Assembly (NCBI GenBank): GCA_013365325.1
Contig: JABVXV010000025.1
Location: forward strand, 1-64,000
Source of the DNA: Dipetalonema caudispina
Lineage: Eukaryota; Nematoda; Chromadorea; Rhabditida; Onchocercidae
Length of the DNA: 64,000 nt
Reading direction: 5' to 3'
The notes below the pieces were generated by a model. It was not told the origin of the DNA. It searched no databases and worked only from the letters and a program-made list of their open reading frames with translations. The position numbers were made by a program, and so were the translations under genes. This document shows positions 28,601-43,600 of the stretch, in pieces (position 1 is the first letter of the stretch; each line of letters opens with the position of its first letter).

Positions 28601-31600
28601 TGTAACTCCATCAGTAGTAGCTTTTTCATTTTATTAGATAAGTTCCGTGAGATTTTTTAAATTAATTTTCTTGTTTTATTTTCTTCCCGTATAATGATGC
28701 TTAAAAGGAAATCTCAATTATGGAAGGGCTTGAGATTAGGACTATGCATATATTCTTATCTTGTCGATAAACAAATCAGTTAATAAGCAAATCACAAAAA
28801 TTTTAGCATCAGTATTGCTGCATTACTGTCATCGTATGAACTATGAGCTATTCATTTCCTGTCCTATCTGACCTATCATATCTGAATAATCGTTTTCCAG
28901 TAAATCCTCTTCCACATTATGCCATTTTTGCATTTTTTTTTTGAATCTTCTAGTAAGTGTATATCACTTTAAGATGCTCAGATCGGATCTTGTAATAAAT
29001 TAAACAAACAAGTATAGGTGTAAAGAAGTGGTCATGATAGAAATAGGAGATAAGTTCCAGAGACTGCTATTAGCTGCAGATCCGATGCATATATAACTGC
29101 TTCCGATTCTCTGACAAAGGTTAATTTAGTCCGAAAATTTGTTTTATTTTCAAAGACGATATAAACTATTCCCATTTTCATTTCATAAATATGGATAGAT
29201 AAGAAATTTGGTAAAATTAGCAACTTAAAACTTAGCTTTTACTTGATTAGCATTTTTCCCCTTTAAATTCTGACTATAAACACCAAATTTTTTTTTCGAC
29301 AATGATTGAATTGCAGCTCTCCCTGTTTGATGAAAATCAGTTTTCTGTTGGAATATAAGTGGACAAATAATCATATAGGAAAATGGAACGTTGAAAATAA
29401 ATTTCAGTGATATTATGAGAAAAGATGCTTAGAAACTTAACGGCCGAGATTATTTGTTATTTGTTCTTTTTTAACTTCTAATATCGAGCTGTATAAAGGA
29501 ATTATTAGTTAAAAAAGATCCTGTTTAACCTTTTATTCGTTTGTGAAGTACGCTGAGAACGAAGTTTTTCGTGAAAGTATTATATACGTTAAAGGTCGAA
29601 GTATGAGTGTGTATCATTGCGTTTTGTTGTAATATGCATTTTTCTGCTGAAATATAAAATTATCACGAAGTTGTCTGCGAGGATTCTTTGCGACATTCCT
29701 TTTCAGAAATAAAGCCCAATACATTATCGTAACAGGCAGGTAAATCAGAAATTATTTTTCTAGCCTAATCGTTCTTCATTTCTTTGTCGTATTTCTTATA
29801 GATTATTTATAAAAAAAATATTTAACAATAATCTAATGTTGAGAGTAAGAAAATGTAAAACTTTTTCTTTTAGCAAGTTTTCTTAAATCTTTCCCATAAA
29901 ATTGCTTGTTAAAGCGGCACTTAAGACTAACTGAATGACATTTTGGTTATTTTTTCTGCGATTTGCATTGAGATGATTGTCGGCAAAACTAATTAATTTT
30001 ATCTTTTTCAAGTGTTTCTGAAATTTCGAAAAGAGCAAAACTAGTCGCAGGAGGTGGAATTCTATTTTTGATCTGTTTACCAATGTGGTGTTATAAATTT
30101 ATGTTTGTTTACGCGTACATCATATATATATATATTTATATGTTTGTATTAGTGGTAATCATTTTGAGTCGCCGCTGCATTCATGCATTTTAAGATGTCT
30201 GCCGAAAATCCAAAGATCCTTTCCGGATTTTACACATTGGCTCACGGCAATTTTCTTTGGATTTTTTAAATCTCAGATGGACATGCTTCTTTTCTGTAGA
30301 TTGCAAAAACAATTAGAAAAAAGGAGATGATTTTTAAAGGATTTAGTGATTATTCTATCTTGGGAACCGATGTAGGAATTTAAATTTTATTTATCTCTGA
30401 CACCTGACTGGTATCTTTTCGTCGATTAGTGGTTTGTTCTGTTTATTGATATTTTTTTTTTTGTATTTTCAAACAGATAAAGGGGATCCCTGCTTAGCTT
30501 TTGAACTCTATCGGCAGTTCCTACGACGCTGTTAGCACTTGCCAAAATTTTAGTAATGACTTTGAAGTGATTTAGCAGAATTTCCTCTCTAGCTTTTTAA
30601 ATTCTTTAGGTTTTAATTATTGGTTCGATAAACGGGATTCAGTGAGTTTTTTTGATTTCTTCGAAAAGATTACGTATGTTTCTTTTACATCACCCACCTC
30701 TGTTGATCAAATTTGCTGTTAGTATCGCTTAGTCAGAACGTGTAATCTGTTTTTATGTAATTGAAAGATTAATTGCTCATTTCCAGTGAAATTCCTCTTA
30801 ATTTCTGAAGAAATTTTTCCTTATATTTTTCGCATTTTGCTGTCATTTCTGATGTTATCCTATTATTGCTATTAATACATTACATTTGCTTGTTGACATC
30901 TTTCACTTCCTCATTTATGCGATGTTTCTACTGAAATTCAGAGCTGGGCCATCCTTCAGTCCTATATTCTGTTCTCTCCATAACTGAATTACACTACCTC
31001 ACTAACAGGCTTTTGATTATACTTTTGCCATTTATTATTTTAAATTCATGTTATACCTCATTAATGCGGCAACACTCCCTTTGCAAAGCAAAACATTCAG
31101 GATAAAAAGTTAAATTCTTGAACCTCATCTTTGAACAGAAAAATGATATCTGCATTCCGTAGGTGTATAATTATTCATCATTTCGATTTTATATCCTATT
31201 TTATTATTCGAATTAGCGAATTTTATTGTTCTGGGAGTAATACTTTCAGCAAAATATTGAATTTTTGCAGATTTTTGGACGAGTGATATAGCACAGGAGG
31301 GTAACGATTCACGTTTGTCGCAGAAGCATTCAAATTTGGAATCGTTAAATACTCGTTACTCTTCAAACAGGCGTTCAAGTTTCACAAAACATTATGTATC
31401 AACTGCAACGAGTGGCAGTTCCGTTTCCAAGCGTGCCAACGAAAAACGTGTTAACACTCTAACTAATGCTTCCATGGATAAAGGTAAAGAATCGCTTTAG
31501 AATTTTACTTAAATTAACAAAAGAAACAATCGCGAAAAAGGAATATGTATTTTTAATTGATAACTGTTTGAGAGTTTACACTTTTGTTCATTTTCTAGGC

Positions 31601-34600
31601 ATGCTGTTTCAACACAACACAAATTCCGGTAGTCCTATAGAAGCATGCTGTTCTGACTATTACATTTTTCATTATGTCTGATGTAAGGATGAGTTTTTAT
31701 GAGTGAAAGTTCGTATTTTTTCGAAATTTGTTCATTTAAAAGTATTGTAGCTGCAGGGACATGTGTTTCACATATGACATCACCTCAGAGTAGCTCAGGG
31801 GTTGGTAATGATACACCAGCGCAACCCATTTCGGGACGGCGGTCGTTGCTAAGACATATATTTCGCTCAGAAAGTTCATCAAATGCAGTAACTGGCAGTG
31901 GTGATGGTATTATCAATGGTAATAGCAAAAGGAATGCTGGAACAGAACCTGAAATGATAAACCTGGCTCAATGCCGTACTTTCACTCCTTTAGAAGAGCG
32001 GAGAATCACTTCGTTAGTCATTTATTCGTTCGAAGAATTTTAACGCTAAGCAAATGAAGGATTTCGAAAAATCATTTTCATTGATTCCTATTAATTATCA
32101 TTGCATGAGAAAAATTGATCCTTTTTATACAGATCCTTGACCTTATATTCTTTCAGAAGTCAGTCAGCTTTTGCACTCTCATCGACATCATCGCTGTCAA
32201 CGCAGTTTGATGTGGATTCCTTACAGTCATACAGTGCTGAACGACCTGCTGATTGCTCATTTTCGAAACGGAATTGTTTTCCTGGACAGTATCAACATGC
32301 TGGTCCCCCCCTTCGTACCTTCAAACCAGGTCGCTCTGCCAACAGCATTGTTGCTCAAGAAGAGGTGCAAAAATTAAATGGCTCGAATTCGCACTTTACT
32401 GGTATTTTCTTTTCTTTCTTGAAGCCTTTCTTACTTTAACTTAAATTTAAACGTTGGTTTCCATTTCCAAGTTGTTTTAAAACTGGATTTTAGAAAAGCA
32501 TACAATATACGATACAGTTTAGGTTTCTGGTCTATTTGTTTTCCTTTTCATTATTCTGAAACTAATCAAGAACTTGGAAAGTCAAAAGACATCATTATGT
32601 TCTTCATTTATACTGTTATCCACTTTTTAAAAAATTATTTCCATGCAATGAAACAGCAAATTACTGATCGATTGTTTTAACCTGGGAATCCACATAGAAA
32701 AATCAGGGAACGCAGTGTTCTTTACTGACTTCTTCGAATATCTTAATCTGTAATTCTTTATCTTCAACTTGAAATTTTTAGCAAATCCGAAACCAGCTGT
32801 AAAACCGAAACCGTTGACATTGAGGCGTGAACGAAGTGATTTGACGGCTGGATGTGTGCCACGTATCGCTACTCACTGCACAGAGCATAGTGGTGGTACG
32901 GGTAGTGATGTTGGCGTTCGATGTGCTCTGATGCCACCATCCGCATATCTTGATGAAAATACCTTACGTAAATGTTTGGAGGAATTGAAAAGGAAAAGGT
33001 ATCCTTTTTCTACTTATGTTTCATATTTTTTGTTTTTAAAATGCATTTGTGGTTATTGTTCAATTACATTCCAGGCTACTTTGGAAATTATTTAAAAGAA
33101 AAACTCGTTTGATGACATGGTAGACTAAAACAAAAGAGGGTTCTTTCAAATTATATTTGTACTAATTAGTTTTATGTTATTTGGAACAGTGACATATCTG
33201 TGCTTTGTATCTTGAATTTGTTTTTTCTTCATTCCGTAAATTCGTATCAGTTATGGTAAAATTGTTTGAGATATTTTGATCTATCACTTAGTTTTCAGTT
33301 TATTTTATTGATGTTTTCCTGTGATTGTCCGATTTAAATTCAAAAGACATGAAAGATTTTTCATACTGAAGACAACCTTACTATTTCGGTTTTGTTGTAA
33401 CACTTTAACCTCCGCTAGTAAGGGGAGGTTCCTGAGTCAACTTAAAATTTGTAACAGTCATGCCCTGTTGAATTTGAATCATGGAATTTTTGTTTCAAAT
33501 GAGAAATATTTTTAGAAAGTAAAATATATACTTCATAGAATCACGTAAATTTGTTGTATATTTTAATCCTATTTGATAGGAGATTATTTCGATAGTATGC
33601 CGTTTTATTACTTTGACTAGTCAGAAATATATCTTTTTTTCAATCTACATAAGACATGAAAATTTTATTGAACGATATCTGTCTAGTAGTGAAATTTTAA
33701 AGACAATTTTTATGTCCATTGATACAATCCGTTTTTCTGAGTTTTCCATACGACAAAATCACTTTGTAGTTTAAAATAAGAAATCAATCTCTAGAGAAAG
33801 TTGAACGAAATCATTTTTAAATGTTTTTGTTTATTCTTATGTTCTCATAAAAATGGAATGTGACAATCAATTTTGACTATAGACAAGAAGCAGCAGCTGC
33901 AGTTTCTGAAGCAAACTCCAGATCTCATCAGCAACATCACTCCCAACGAAATCACCATAAGGAAACGAGTGAAATTGATTTTGACAACGTTAACGTTGTT
34001 TTAAGGTATCTTAGATTTTTTTCTGGATTGATTATATTTCGAAGATAGTTTCGAACAGATTTCAAAAGATCTGGTATTTCATTTCGTATATCCTAGTAAA
34101 GTGGTCACTAGTGCTGTTCGATCTGTTCTGTTTCAAAAGAAAATTAGATTGATTAGGGATTTGATATTCTTAATAGATTTTGAAATATGGAAAATATGAA
34201 ATATGGTAAGTTAATAAACTTATTGCTGATAACAGGACACGCTCCAGTGAAAGTTTTCGAACTGATCAGCGTCGTTTGTCAGTTCCCGATTTGGCAGATT
34301 TGGCACATAACTCAGCAAATGTTACCGGAGTTGTAGCCACGGCAAAGGCATTGACTTCCAAACTTGGTCGAAATCCAAGAACTGGAGAATTACAGGTTAC
34401 GATCTAATTTAAACATCCATTCCCACTTGGTACTTTTCTTGCTGCTGCTGTAAAATAGTTATCGACAAATAAAGTTCACCCCATCGATATACAATAAGAT
34501 TGTTAGCATCACAAGGATAAATGTAGCAGTTTTTTAAGAATTGATCTGTTATACTCTTATTTGTACTATTATAATTGTAATTCGTACAGCTGCTTATAGG

Positions 34601-37600
34601 TAATGTTCTCTGGAACGAATATTATTCCCTTCACTTGATAGTAATTTTTATTGCATTCACTAGCTGATATCTGGGTCCTACTGCTTACCAACAATTCACT
34701 ACGGCGCACATTTCAGACGATAAATGAAGGATTAGTTACACCAGTGGTACGACGCAAGCAGTACGTCAAAGATATACATACAAATAATACAGCAAACGAT
34801 TGCTGTGTTGGGAATTTTCTCCAAAAACCATCATCGACTCATAAAAAGTTGACGAAGCAAGCTGATCAGGAACATATAAGACATGAAGGTTGTGACGGTA
34901 CAGAACATATCTTCACCCGAAAGTAAGTTGTTCATTCATGTTCTCTTCAGAAGTCTTATTAAAACAGTACAATTTAACATTTTTATTGAGCTTTTTGACT
35001 TTTAATATGATGCTTAGTGTTAATTATACTTCGCACTATTTTTGAATTCCTGGATAATGGATTGAAACTTAAATTATTATGGATGGACTTATTTTTGTAA
35101 GTTGTTGTGCTTATCTGAAGGTTTGTTCTAGTTTTACGGAATGTTGTCCTTGTCATCCCCGTTTCAAGGTCTAAACTTCAAGGAATGGGTTGTTTTCCAA
35201 ATATTTCATTATGCTAGATCTGAAATAATTGACCTCATCATGAATATATGAAGGGGATAGAGAGAGCTTCTTAATTACATGGGTATCATTCTGTCATTGG
35301 CCATCTTAATGGTCTAGTCTCTTTTTCATTCTTTATGCATCAGTCTTGTACTCTCTCTTGCAATTTCCTCATCCATAAGCGTGGGTCATTATTAACACTC
35401 GTTTTCTTAGATAAACTAATGAAATAATAAAAGTGCTGCTTCTGCTGGACAGATGAGGTTTGCGTCTTAATCGAATTGTAATGTCCGAACTATCTTTATT
35501 ATTATTATTATTGTTGTTGTTGCTGTTGCCTGAGTCACGAAGTGATGAGAGATAAATATTTTGTGGATCTGTGTATGTGTCGATTATTGCCCATTCAGGC
35601 GACATTTCTGTAACATTGAATAGGCATTGACAATATTCGTGGTAGAATCGAACCTCTTTATGTTTATGTGTGCATATTTCTGCACATTTATTGAGATTTC
35701 TCAAATTGGCACCAATTTAAAGAATTCTCATTAATGTTATTGCTCCATTTCTCATATTTGGTAGTTTTCTCACCTTGCTACCTTCATTTCTTATTTTCAT
35801 TTTTTTTTTCATGTATTTCTCTTCTTTTTTTTCGTTGTTTCATCGATTTCACTTGCTGACTATATCGCATTTACTTTCATTTACCTTGTAAGGATTTCCA
35901 ATTTCATGGTAAATTGCGTGGTAGTTATTAAATGGATTAAGAAGTGGTGCAATATGCTCTGTAAAATGGAGATCTAAAAGCTTTTGCAATTGCAAATTCA
36001 AGAGACTTACCCCTATAGTGAATAATGATTAATTCATCATTCTTGAATTGCGGATTAACCAGGAAAAGGGCGAGATTGTTATCGTTGTAAGAATCGAAGG
36101 CAGTTCTGGCACATTTGCATATTTCACACATTTCACATTTATAGAATTTATTACTGTTGTAGTGTTTCGATAATGATACTTTGTTGGTTTTTATTATGAT
36201 TAGTTTCTTCACTCTTCTGTTCTTATTTTTGAAGACTTACAATGTTTTCTGGGGATTGGAAGTCAGGGAGGAGTAGCGCTGTTGATCTAAATGTAGGTTA
36301 CATGGATAAAGACTGATTCTGGGAAATAGTCTAAACTGAGTCACTAGTTTGTAAACTGAAAACCAGAATTTTTACAGTTGAACTTTCTCACAATTTCTGG
36401 GTCATATGAAGAATTTCAGAGGATTATTTTTTTTGAGGATCTTTCTGGATTTTACAAATGACCTGAATGAGAATCATATTCGTTTTCATCTTTCTCCTTC
36501 ATGCAGAAACTGTGCTTTCTACTTAAAAATTAGTGACGACGCGTTTTTTGGTTTTTTGATTTTTGCAATTGTTTCCTTATTACAGTGTATTTGTATAAGA
36601 GTTAGCAGGAGAGCGGTTAATAGGACAAAGAAGGAATGAGGGTGACAGTTTGAAATATCTGGAGATAGATTGCTCCAAATTTTCATTTCTTAGTTTCTCT
36701 TTTTTTTTTAAATTTTCATTCCGGCATAAATATAACAAGAGACTTTTCAAAATTTTCAAATTCTTTATCAGAAATAGCTAGCAAGTTTTCAAGATAACCC
36801 TTCAATTTTTCTTGTCTTTCCTCATCTGAATTAAAAAAGTGCTCTTTCTAGCAGTGTCGCAACCTGAGATTGCCTGACTTCTAGAGTAATTACATTCATA
36901 GATTTCACTTTCTGGCTAGCTTCTCTGAGTTATTTAATTTTGATCTTTCCTTTCCTTCTTAGTTTCGTTGACTGGAAAACCTAAAAACTTTTCTCATATT
37001 ATTTGATATATTCACACACGTTTTTTTTCTGCTTTAAAGATTCATTCTAACCCTTCCAGTTTCATTTTACTTCATATCTGCTTGGCTGCTTGACCTTCTT
37101 AGGATCTTAGTTTTTCACTGTATTGCATCTTTTTTCGAAAAAATGACTTTTACTATTTATTTTTATTTTCCAAGATTTTCTGTTCGTTGGTACTGTTAAA
37201 CTACTTTATATCACTCAAAAACATTTAGTACTTATTATTAATATTAATATTACTTATTATTAATATTTAAAAATTCGAAAGAAATGGAAAAATCGAAATT
37301 TGTTTTTCTTGATTGGATATTAAGACAAAGGTAAAGTCAGGTAAGTTAAGTTTTAGATATGATAAAAGTATTGATTGCTTGCTGTTGCTGTAATTATAAA
37401 GTCAGTGGGAAAACAGTCAACTATAACTATTTGGTAAGAATATTTTTAGAGAGTAAAACTGCACTAATGTACGATTTTTTTAAACAAAAGTTGGAAATAT
37501 CTGTTAGGCTTCTTTTCCACCGATATATGTTTTATGAAAGATAGCCCTTCGTAATATTTGTAATACCATGTTATCACATCCATTGTCAATCGTAAGAATC

Positions 37601-40600
37601 ACGATCATCAAATGTGTCATCTTTATCTTTATTATCACTGTCATCATCTTTCTGCAGTGCTTAACGTACAGATTTATTGCAAATGTGCCAGTCATTTTTC
37701 ATTACTTCGCCGATTCTTTCCCAACTCTTCTTTTAACAATTTACATCCCTTTAGAGAATTCATTTCGCTCATCCATCGATATGTGATGAAACATAATTAC
37801 TTTCGTCTGCAAACTTTCATTCTGTTTAACTTTTTTAAAATGGAAGTAGTTTCCGTGATACTTTCATCCGTTATTCCCATGACAGTACTGCTGTAGTACC
37901 AAATATTTTATAAGTTTCGATTTGCATAAAAGTAAAGGAAATCATGCGTTTTGAGGAGCGCAAATTTTTATGTAACTACTGTTTTAAATAAGCAAGTCAA
38001 ATAGAGAGATTGACAAGCAGCATATAAACATTAATACATTTGCAAATTGTTTTCATCTCTGTAGAATAATGGTTTTTTGATTTCGTATAGTTTCATACCC
38101 TTGGCACATACCGTTGTCTTGTCCATAATTTCACTTTCACTGTTTATTATTGAAAGGTCACACGAAAGAAAGATGTTGCTGGTTTGTTTTGTTTCGATTG
38201 AATATGATTCAAATGGGTTTCGTTTTCTTCAGAAGACGTCATGAAATATTCTGAAATGAAACTCAGAACCTCAGTCTTTGCTTTGATCTCATTGTTGCAC
38301 TTGAAGCAGAAAACATTTTATTTTTTCGGTACTAAGCTTACACCATTGGAAGATTGCGCTGATTGAAAAACTAGAATGATATAATATTATTTTATTTTTA
38401 ACTCGATTTCATTGTTTTCATCAATATTTTTTGTAATTTATGTCTCTTTGTGCAGTAATTAATAGTTTTCTCATCAGCATCTTCTAAGACAAGTTGCATA
38501 TTCTTTGTTGATAGAAACAGCGTTCATACATAGTTACATGTGATTAGATACAGATTCTTTGGCGTGAAATCGATGAAGTCGTATATGATTTATAATAACG
38601 AAAAGAGTATTTATTATGGTAGGCATCAGTGATAAATTCAACAACGAAGAGCAACAAACTTACATTGTCTTTCGACAAAACTGATAATCAAACACGTATT
38701 TGTACTTTTTGTTGATAAATTATTCAATTATTTTCAAGACTGGCTTTTCTTAAGTTATAAAAAAAACGTTGTTTATGGCTGTCGTGTTGGAAATTGTCCA
38801 GTAGATGGCTAAAATTTGTAGTTTTTCTTTTTTTACATCGTTCTTCATTTTCCTGTATTTGTTTTTCGTGTTCGTCTCGCAGTCTGAGTGAATCTTTCTT
38901 TGACCCAAATTATTTTTTTTTTTTTTTTTTTTTTGCTTTTTTCTTTTTAATCTTCAAATTTTTCTGCCGACAATTTCATCATTTGCATTGGGATTTTGAA
39001 GTTTTAAGAGCTGAAGGTAGGAACTCTATGCATAGGTTGATCTAGAATTTTATTTCACTCTTTTCTGATTTATCAGTCTTAGAAAAATACATCATCTCGT
39101 GTATGAACGAGACTAAAACATAGAAATGTAGTTGAATTGATTAGAATAAAATAACTAAGAGTAACAGTATAGAGATTTTAGAGATGAGACAGCTCTATAT
39201 GAATTACTCGGATACATTAATATTCTTTTCCTTACATTGGAATGAGAGATATTTCATCAGCTTGGGCAAATTGGGTATGGTGATTTGAGATGCCTACTTT
39301 TCAAACCACTGAGGGATTTTGTCGCTCTTCAGTGTTAAATTCCGATTTGTTAACTTTCCCGTTTTCTTTTCTTCTGTCCATTTTTCTCGTTTTCTTACCA
39401 TAGGTGTTCCAGCTGTTAGGTATTCTCTGTCTTGCTGTAAGCAAATTTACTCATGGTATTGAACATTTCATTGAAGATTGGTGATATCTTGCTTTTTCTG
39501 CAATAATTCAACAGAGGATTTCTTAAGTTGTTTTGCTATCTGAGGGCTTATGTATTTCCAGTTTATTAGGTTAGTTTCTCACTGTAGTTATATTAAGTTA
39601 AAATTAGGTTGCTTTGTGCTATTAATGCTCTAATTTTGTTAATTGAACATAAATAAGCGAGTTGAAAAAATGAGTGTGTTGCAAGCACCCCACAATTATA
39701 GGTGTAATTGCTTAGTATCTGACTGCTGGATGTAATTCGAGTGTTTGACCATGAAGACAGATAGTTGCTGCCAGCGAGGGATGGAAGAGAATGATTTGAA
39801 GTTGAAGAAATTATTCTCTTTAACTCAATAGTAGTTGTGACAGTAACGGTAGGAAGTAGTTTTGGTCTTTTGAGTTCGTTCACATTTCATTCGAACTCAT
39901 TTGGTTTTTCAAGGTTGTCCTCTCTTTTTCCTTCCGAATTATTGTCGTCATCGCATACAGACAATATTAGTTTCGATTTTCCACTCCAAGTTCTTTTGCT
40001 TGATTCTTTGAATCTTTTTCAAGATGAAGCTAATGTCTGGTTTCGAATTCATGAAGTCAATATTATCTTAGAAATTGCTACATCATCCATTAAATTTAAA
40101 TTCTTTGTTATTCTTTGCGATTAAAAAATACACAATTGTTCAAGCTGAAGTACTCTGTTTCTGCTTGAAAACGCGCATGCATTAATTATTTTTATTTTTG
40201 CCTTTTTTTAAAGATTCAGTTTTCTTTCGGGTTTTCTTTTTTTTTTTTTTTTTTTTGAAAAAAACTTTTTTATTAAAAAAGTCTTCTTGTTAAAAAATGT
40301 TAAAAATGATTTTATAGTTAGAAAAAAAAACTTTAACTAACAGCTGATTAGAGTAATTTCTACTAATTGTTTCCTCTATTCCTTTGTTTTCGGAACTTCT
40401 TCATTTCTAGATTAAGAATATATAATGCTTATTGATTCAAACATGTTGTTACTGTTGTGACCTTGAAGTATGCTGACACCTTGCTAAACCTAGGAATGGG
40501 TCGATAACTTATTTCCTGCTTTCTGAATGTTACCGTTGTCAGCTTCATTGTGATAGTGTTATAGCAGCTATCCTTGTTCGTAAGAGTCTTTGCTTCTCTC

Positions 40601-43600
40601 ATGCTAGTTCGTAATTATCTTTGCTTTTCGCAGTCATACTTTCTGAGAAATACTTCTTTTCCTAGTCCATTTGTATTCTTATTTGTCAGGAGATTATTAA
40701 TGTTCTTTCATCTTTTAATTTCGGAAAATGCGGTTTTGCTGAATTATGCAAATTTGGTAAGGGAATTTATTTAGTGATTCCTTTGATGTTTCGACTACTC
40801 TTTCTCAAAGCAATAAATTATATTGCCACTCGTCACCTCGTATATGAAATTTTTCCTGTGAATTTCAGGTTTCACAGCGAGAGGCACTTCAGAGAACGAG
40901 TTTTCGCACACGCCAGTAGCAACACTGACTCATTATCATCAACTTCTACTCAGACTTATGCATGGAGTCCATCCGTTGTTAAACGAGGTAAATGTTAGGG
41001 TGCATGATTTATTGCTTATATAGCTATCCTTCAATATTCATTATTCTATGCTTTGTGAATATGGCTATGCAAATGCTAAGTTTGTTACGCATTATTATTT
41101 CATACAATTTTTATAAGAAGCCCATTACAATTCATTACCAGTGATGATCGTTTCTCTGTAATCTGAAATATTAGTAAGCGAGTATGTTCGTGCGTGGGTC
41201 ATACTTTCTCAGTACCATTCATTTCCAATCCTCTTCCAGAGGGAAGGGTTGAATGGGCTCTTTCACTGTGGGTGAAATTTTCGAAAATAGGGTTATCAAT
41301 TCCGGCTGACATCTATGAGATAAAAAGATGATTTATGACAACTTATGTTTGTTAGGAGACGAACGGAGGAAACATGAAGTATATGTTTATGTGGAGCAAA
41401 GTTAACTGTAATGTTGAAAAGTGATAAGCTTTTCAACGATAATAGTTGATAGTATATTTACTTTTTTCTTGAAGTGAGTTTTGAAGACTACAGAATATCG
41501 CATTTATGACTGGCTACCAAAGGAAGTAGGAAGGATTGGAAATGTCTCGCATTTATAAATTACTGCTATGAATATTTGAATTTTCTAAGATTTTTTATAA
41601 AATTTATAAATCACGTTGTTTTCGAAAGATTTAATATTAATAAAGGATTAGTATTCGTTCTCTTAATGTTAAAACAGGATTACTATTCTTCTCTGGAATT
41701 TTATTCAAAAAACCAGGAATTTTCTAGAGTATTTTCAGGATCTTCCTTTGCTTATAATGTTTCTTCACCATCCGGTGGCAACACGACCAATGAGCGCTTT
41801 ACCTGTAGTGGGAATATTTTTGCTAAAGAACAAACAGCCGTTTGGTCAGCAGTGAACAGTGAACTGAAAAATCGTCAAAAAATTGCCAAGGTTTGGTTTT
41901 TACTGCATTTAACTTGTTGTCTATTCCTGTCGAGAAATCATTCAGTATTGCCATTTCTTAGTAATAATTTTATTTTGGATAAATTTTGGACTCCATTCCT
42001 TTTCAAATGAAATTTATGTATCCGGGATTGTTCACTATGCAAGTGTCTCCTGTTTTATTTTATCTTTTTTGATAATATGATATGTTTGGTATTGTGATAA
42101 GTATACTTTTTTGTTTTCTTGTTTGTTTTTCAATTACTTTTACTTAGTAGCTGAAGCACAGTAGTAATAATAATAGTTTTGCACTACTGTTTATACACTT
42201 TCTAAGAATATTGGTACGGAGACTATTATAGTTATTGTAATGATTTTTCTAGTTATAAAAATAGAGTACTTTTCATTTGGTAGCGGTATATTCAATCCAT
42301 CCCTTCCAATAATTAGTGACATAGTCATTTCTTTTTTTCGTTTCAGTAATACAGTTATTCTGCTATCATTTTTAGCCATTCATTCCTTCAGTTGAATTTG
42401 TTTCACTTTTAAAAACAAGTTGTTTCCTTTTATTTTTTACCGTAATTAAGAAAAAACGAGTTTGGTAGTCAATATTGTGTTCCAAAAGGAAATCATGATT
42501 TCCCAACAACTTAATTTTTTTTTGTAGGTCCGACCAACTCCACAAGTACCTTTGTTAAAGAAAAGTTTAACTGCGGTGGGAGTTGGAAGTTCGTTTCAAA
42601 ATAAACTGTACTGTCGTGGAATGACTACTGGAAATGGCAATTTAGGTTATATTTGATTTTGATCATTACGAACTGTTTAATGTTTTATTTCATAACGTTA
42701 TATCTATTGGAGAGATTTTTTTACTAAAAAAATGTATTGGATAAGTCACTATTTGATTTTTAAGGTTCTCGATTATTTTGAATTTCAATCTTCTTTTATA
42801 CACAAATGTAAAATATATAGAGCGAATATGAAACCGTTGTTAGATGCGTATCCCAAACGTTGCCCAGATTCTACTTTAATTTTAATGTGATTATGAAATT
42901 CGTTTAAGGAGAAAGACTGGAAAGTCATATTTTCAGTGTTATCAAAAGTTTTTCCTTCTCAGCCGTCATCATCCGAAGATCCCATTGATTTACGACGTCG
43001 AAATTCCAATGATACGCCTGTTCGTAATGATAATGCTTGCGAACATTTAGCATCTGAATATGCTCATTTATCAGAATCTGTTGATACGTCAATAAAAGCA
43101 GATTTAATTGGTCAGTTTTTGAATTATTTTAAAGATTCGAACTTTTCGACCAAATTGTTTGAGAAGAGATATGCTTTTTACTACTACACATCATTGTCTG
43201 ATTTCTTAACGAAAAGTCTTACTAAAGTATATAATAGGCAGTTGAAACTACCCATGTATTGATTACTTATTATAAATTAGCTACTTTATTATGAAGGTTC
43301 GAACTCTATGGTTATGTAATCTGATTAATCGACGCTAGTTAGAAAACAAATTTCCAGTGAAAACTGGGTCCTCAAGTCAAGATCAAAATGGAAAAGACGA
43401 TGATGACGTTAGTATCGCTGGAACAGTCTTCAACGAACCATGGGATTCCAATGTTTGGGAGAATTTATTGGATTTGGCGCATTATGGGGATGAGAAACCA
43501 TCCACTCTTACAAGGCATCACGAGACGAATCAAATTGTTCTTGGTATATGTTTCAGCTTAAAATTCATACAGTTTATAACGAATGGTGGAGGAATTTCTC

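Larger units (their letters stand above)
34923..40868 (+). other. 5.9 kb intron of the RIN gene
   Basis: Donor GTAAGT, acceptor GAATTTCAG. The minus strand here is purine-rich and has several splice-bounded open frames (35369-36355, 36716-36825, 39294-39434). A 22-base T run lies at 38913-38934, another long T run at 40239-40256, and a short direct repeat (ACTTATTATTAATATT) at about 37230-37268. Confidence 0.5.

Noticed and set aside
34663..34716. Upstream extension of RIN exon 15 from the acceptor at 34662
   Set aside because: Out of phase with the preceding exon; the acceptor at 34716 keeps the frame.
39593..39883. Minus-strand frame NELKRPKLLPTVTVTTT...
   Set aside because: No ATG or acceptor in phase, a stop two codons upstream, and the neighbouring frames are equally open.
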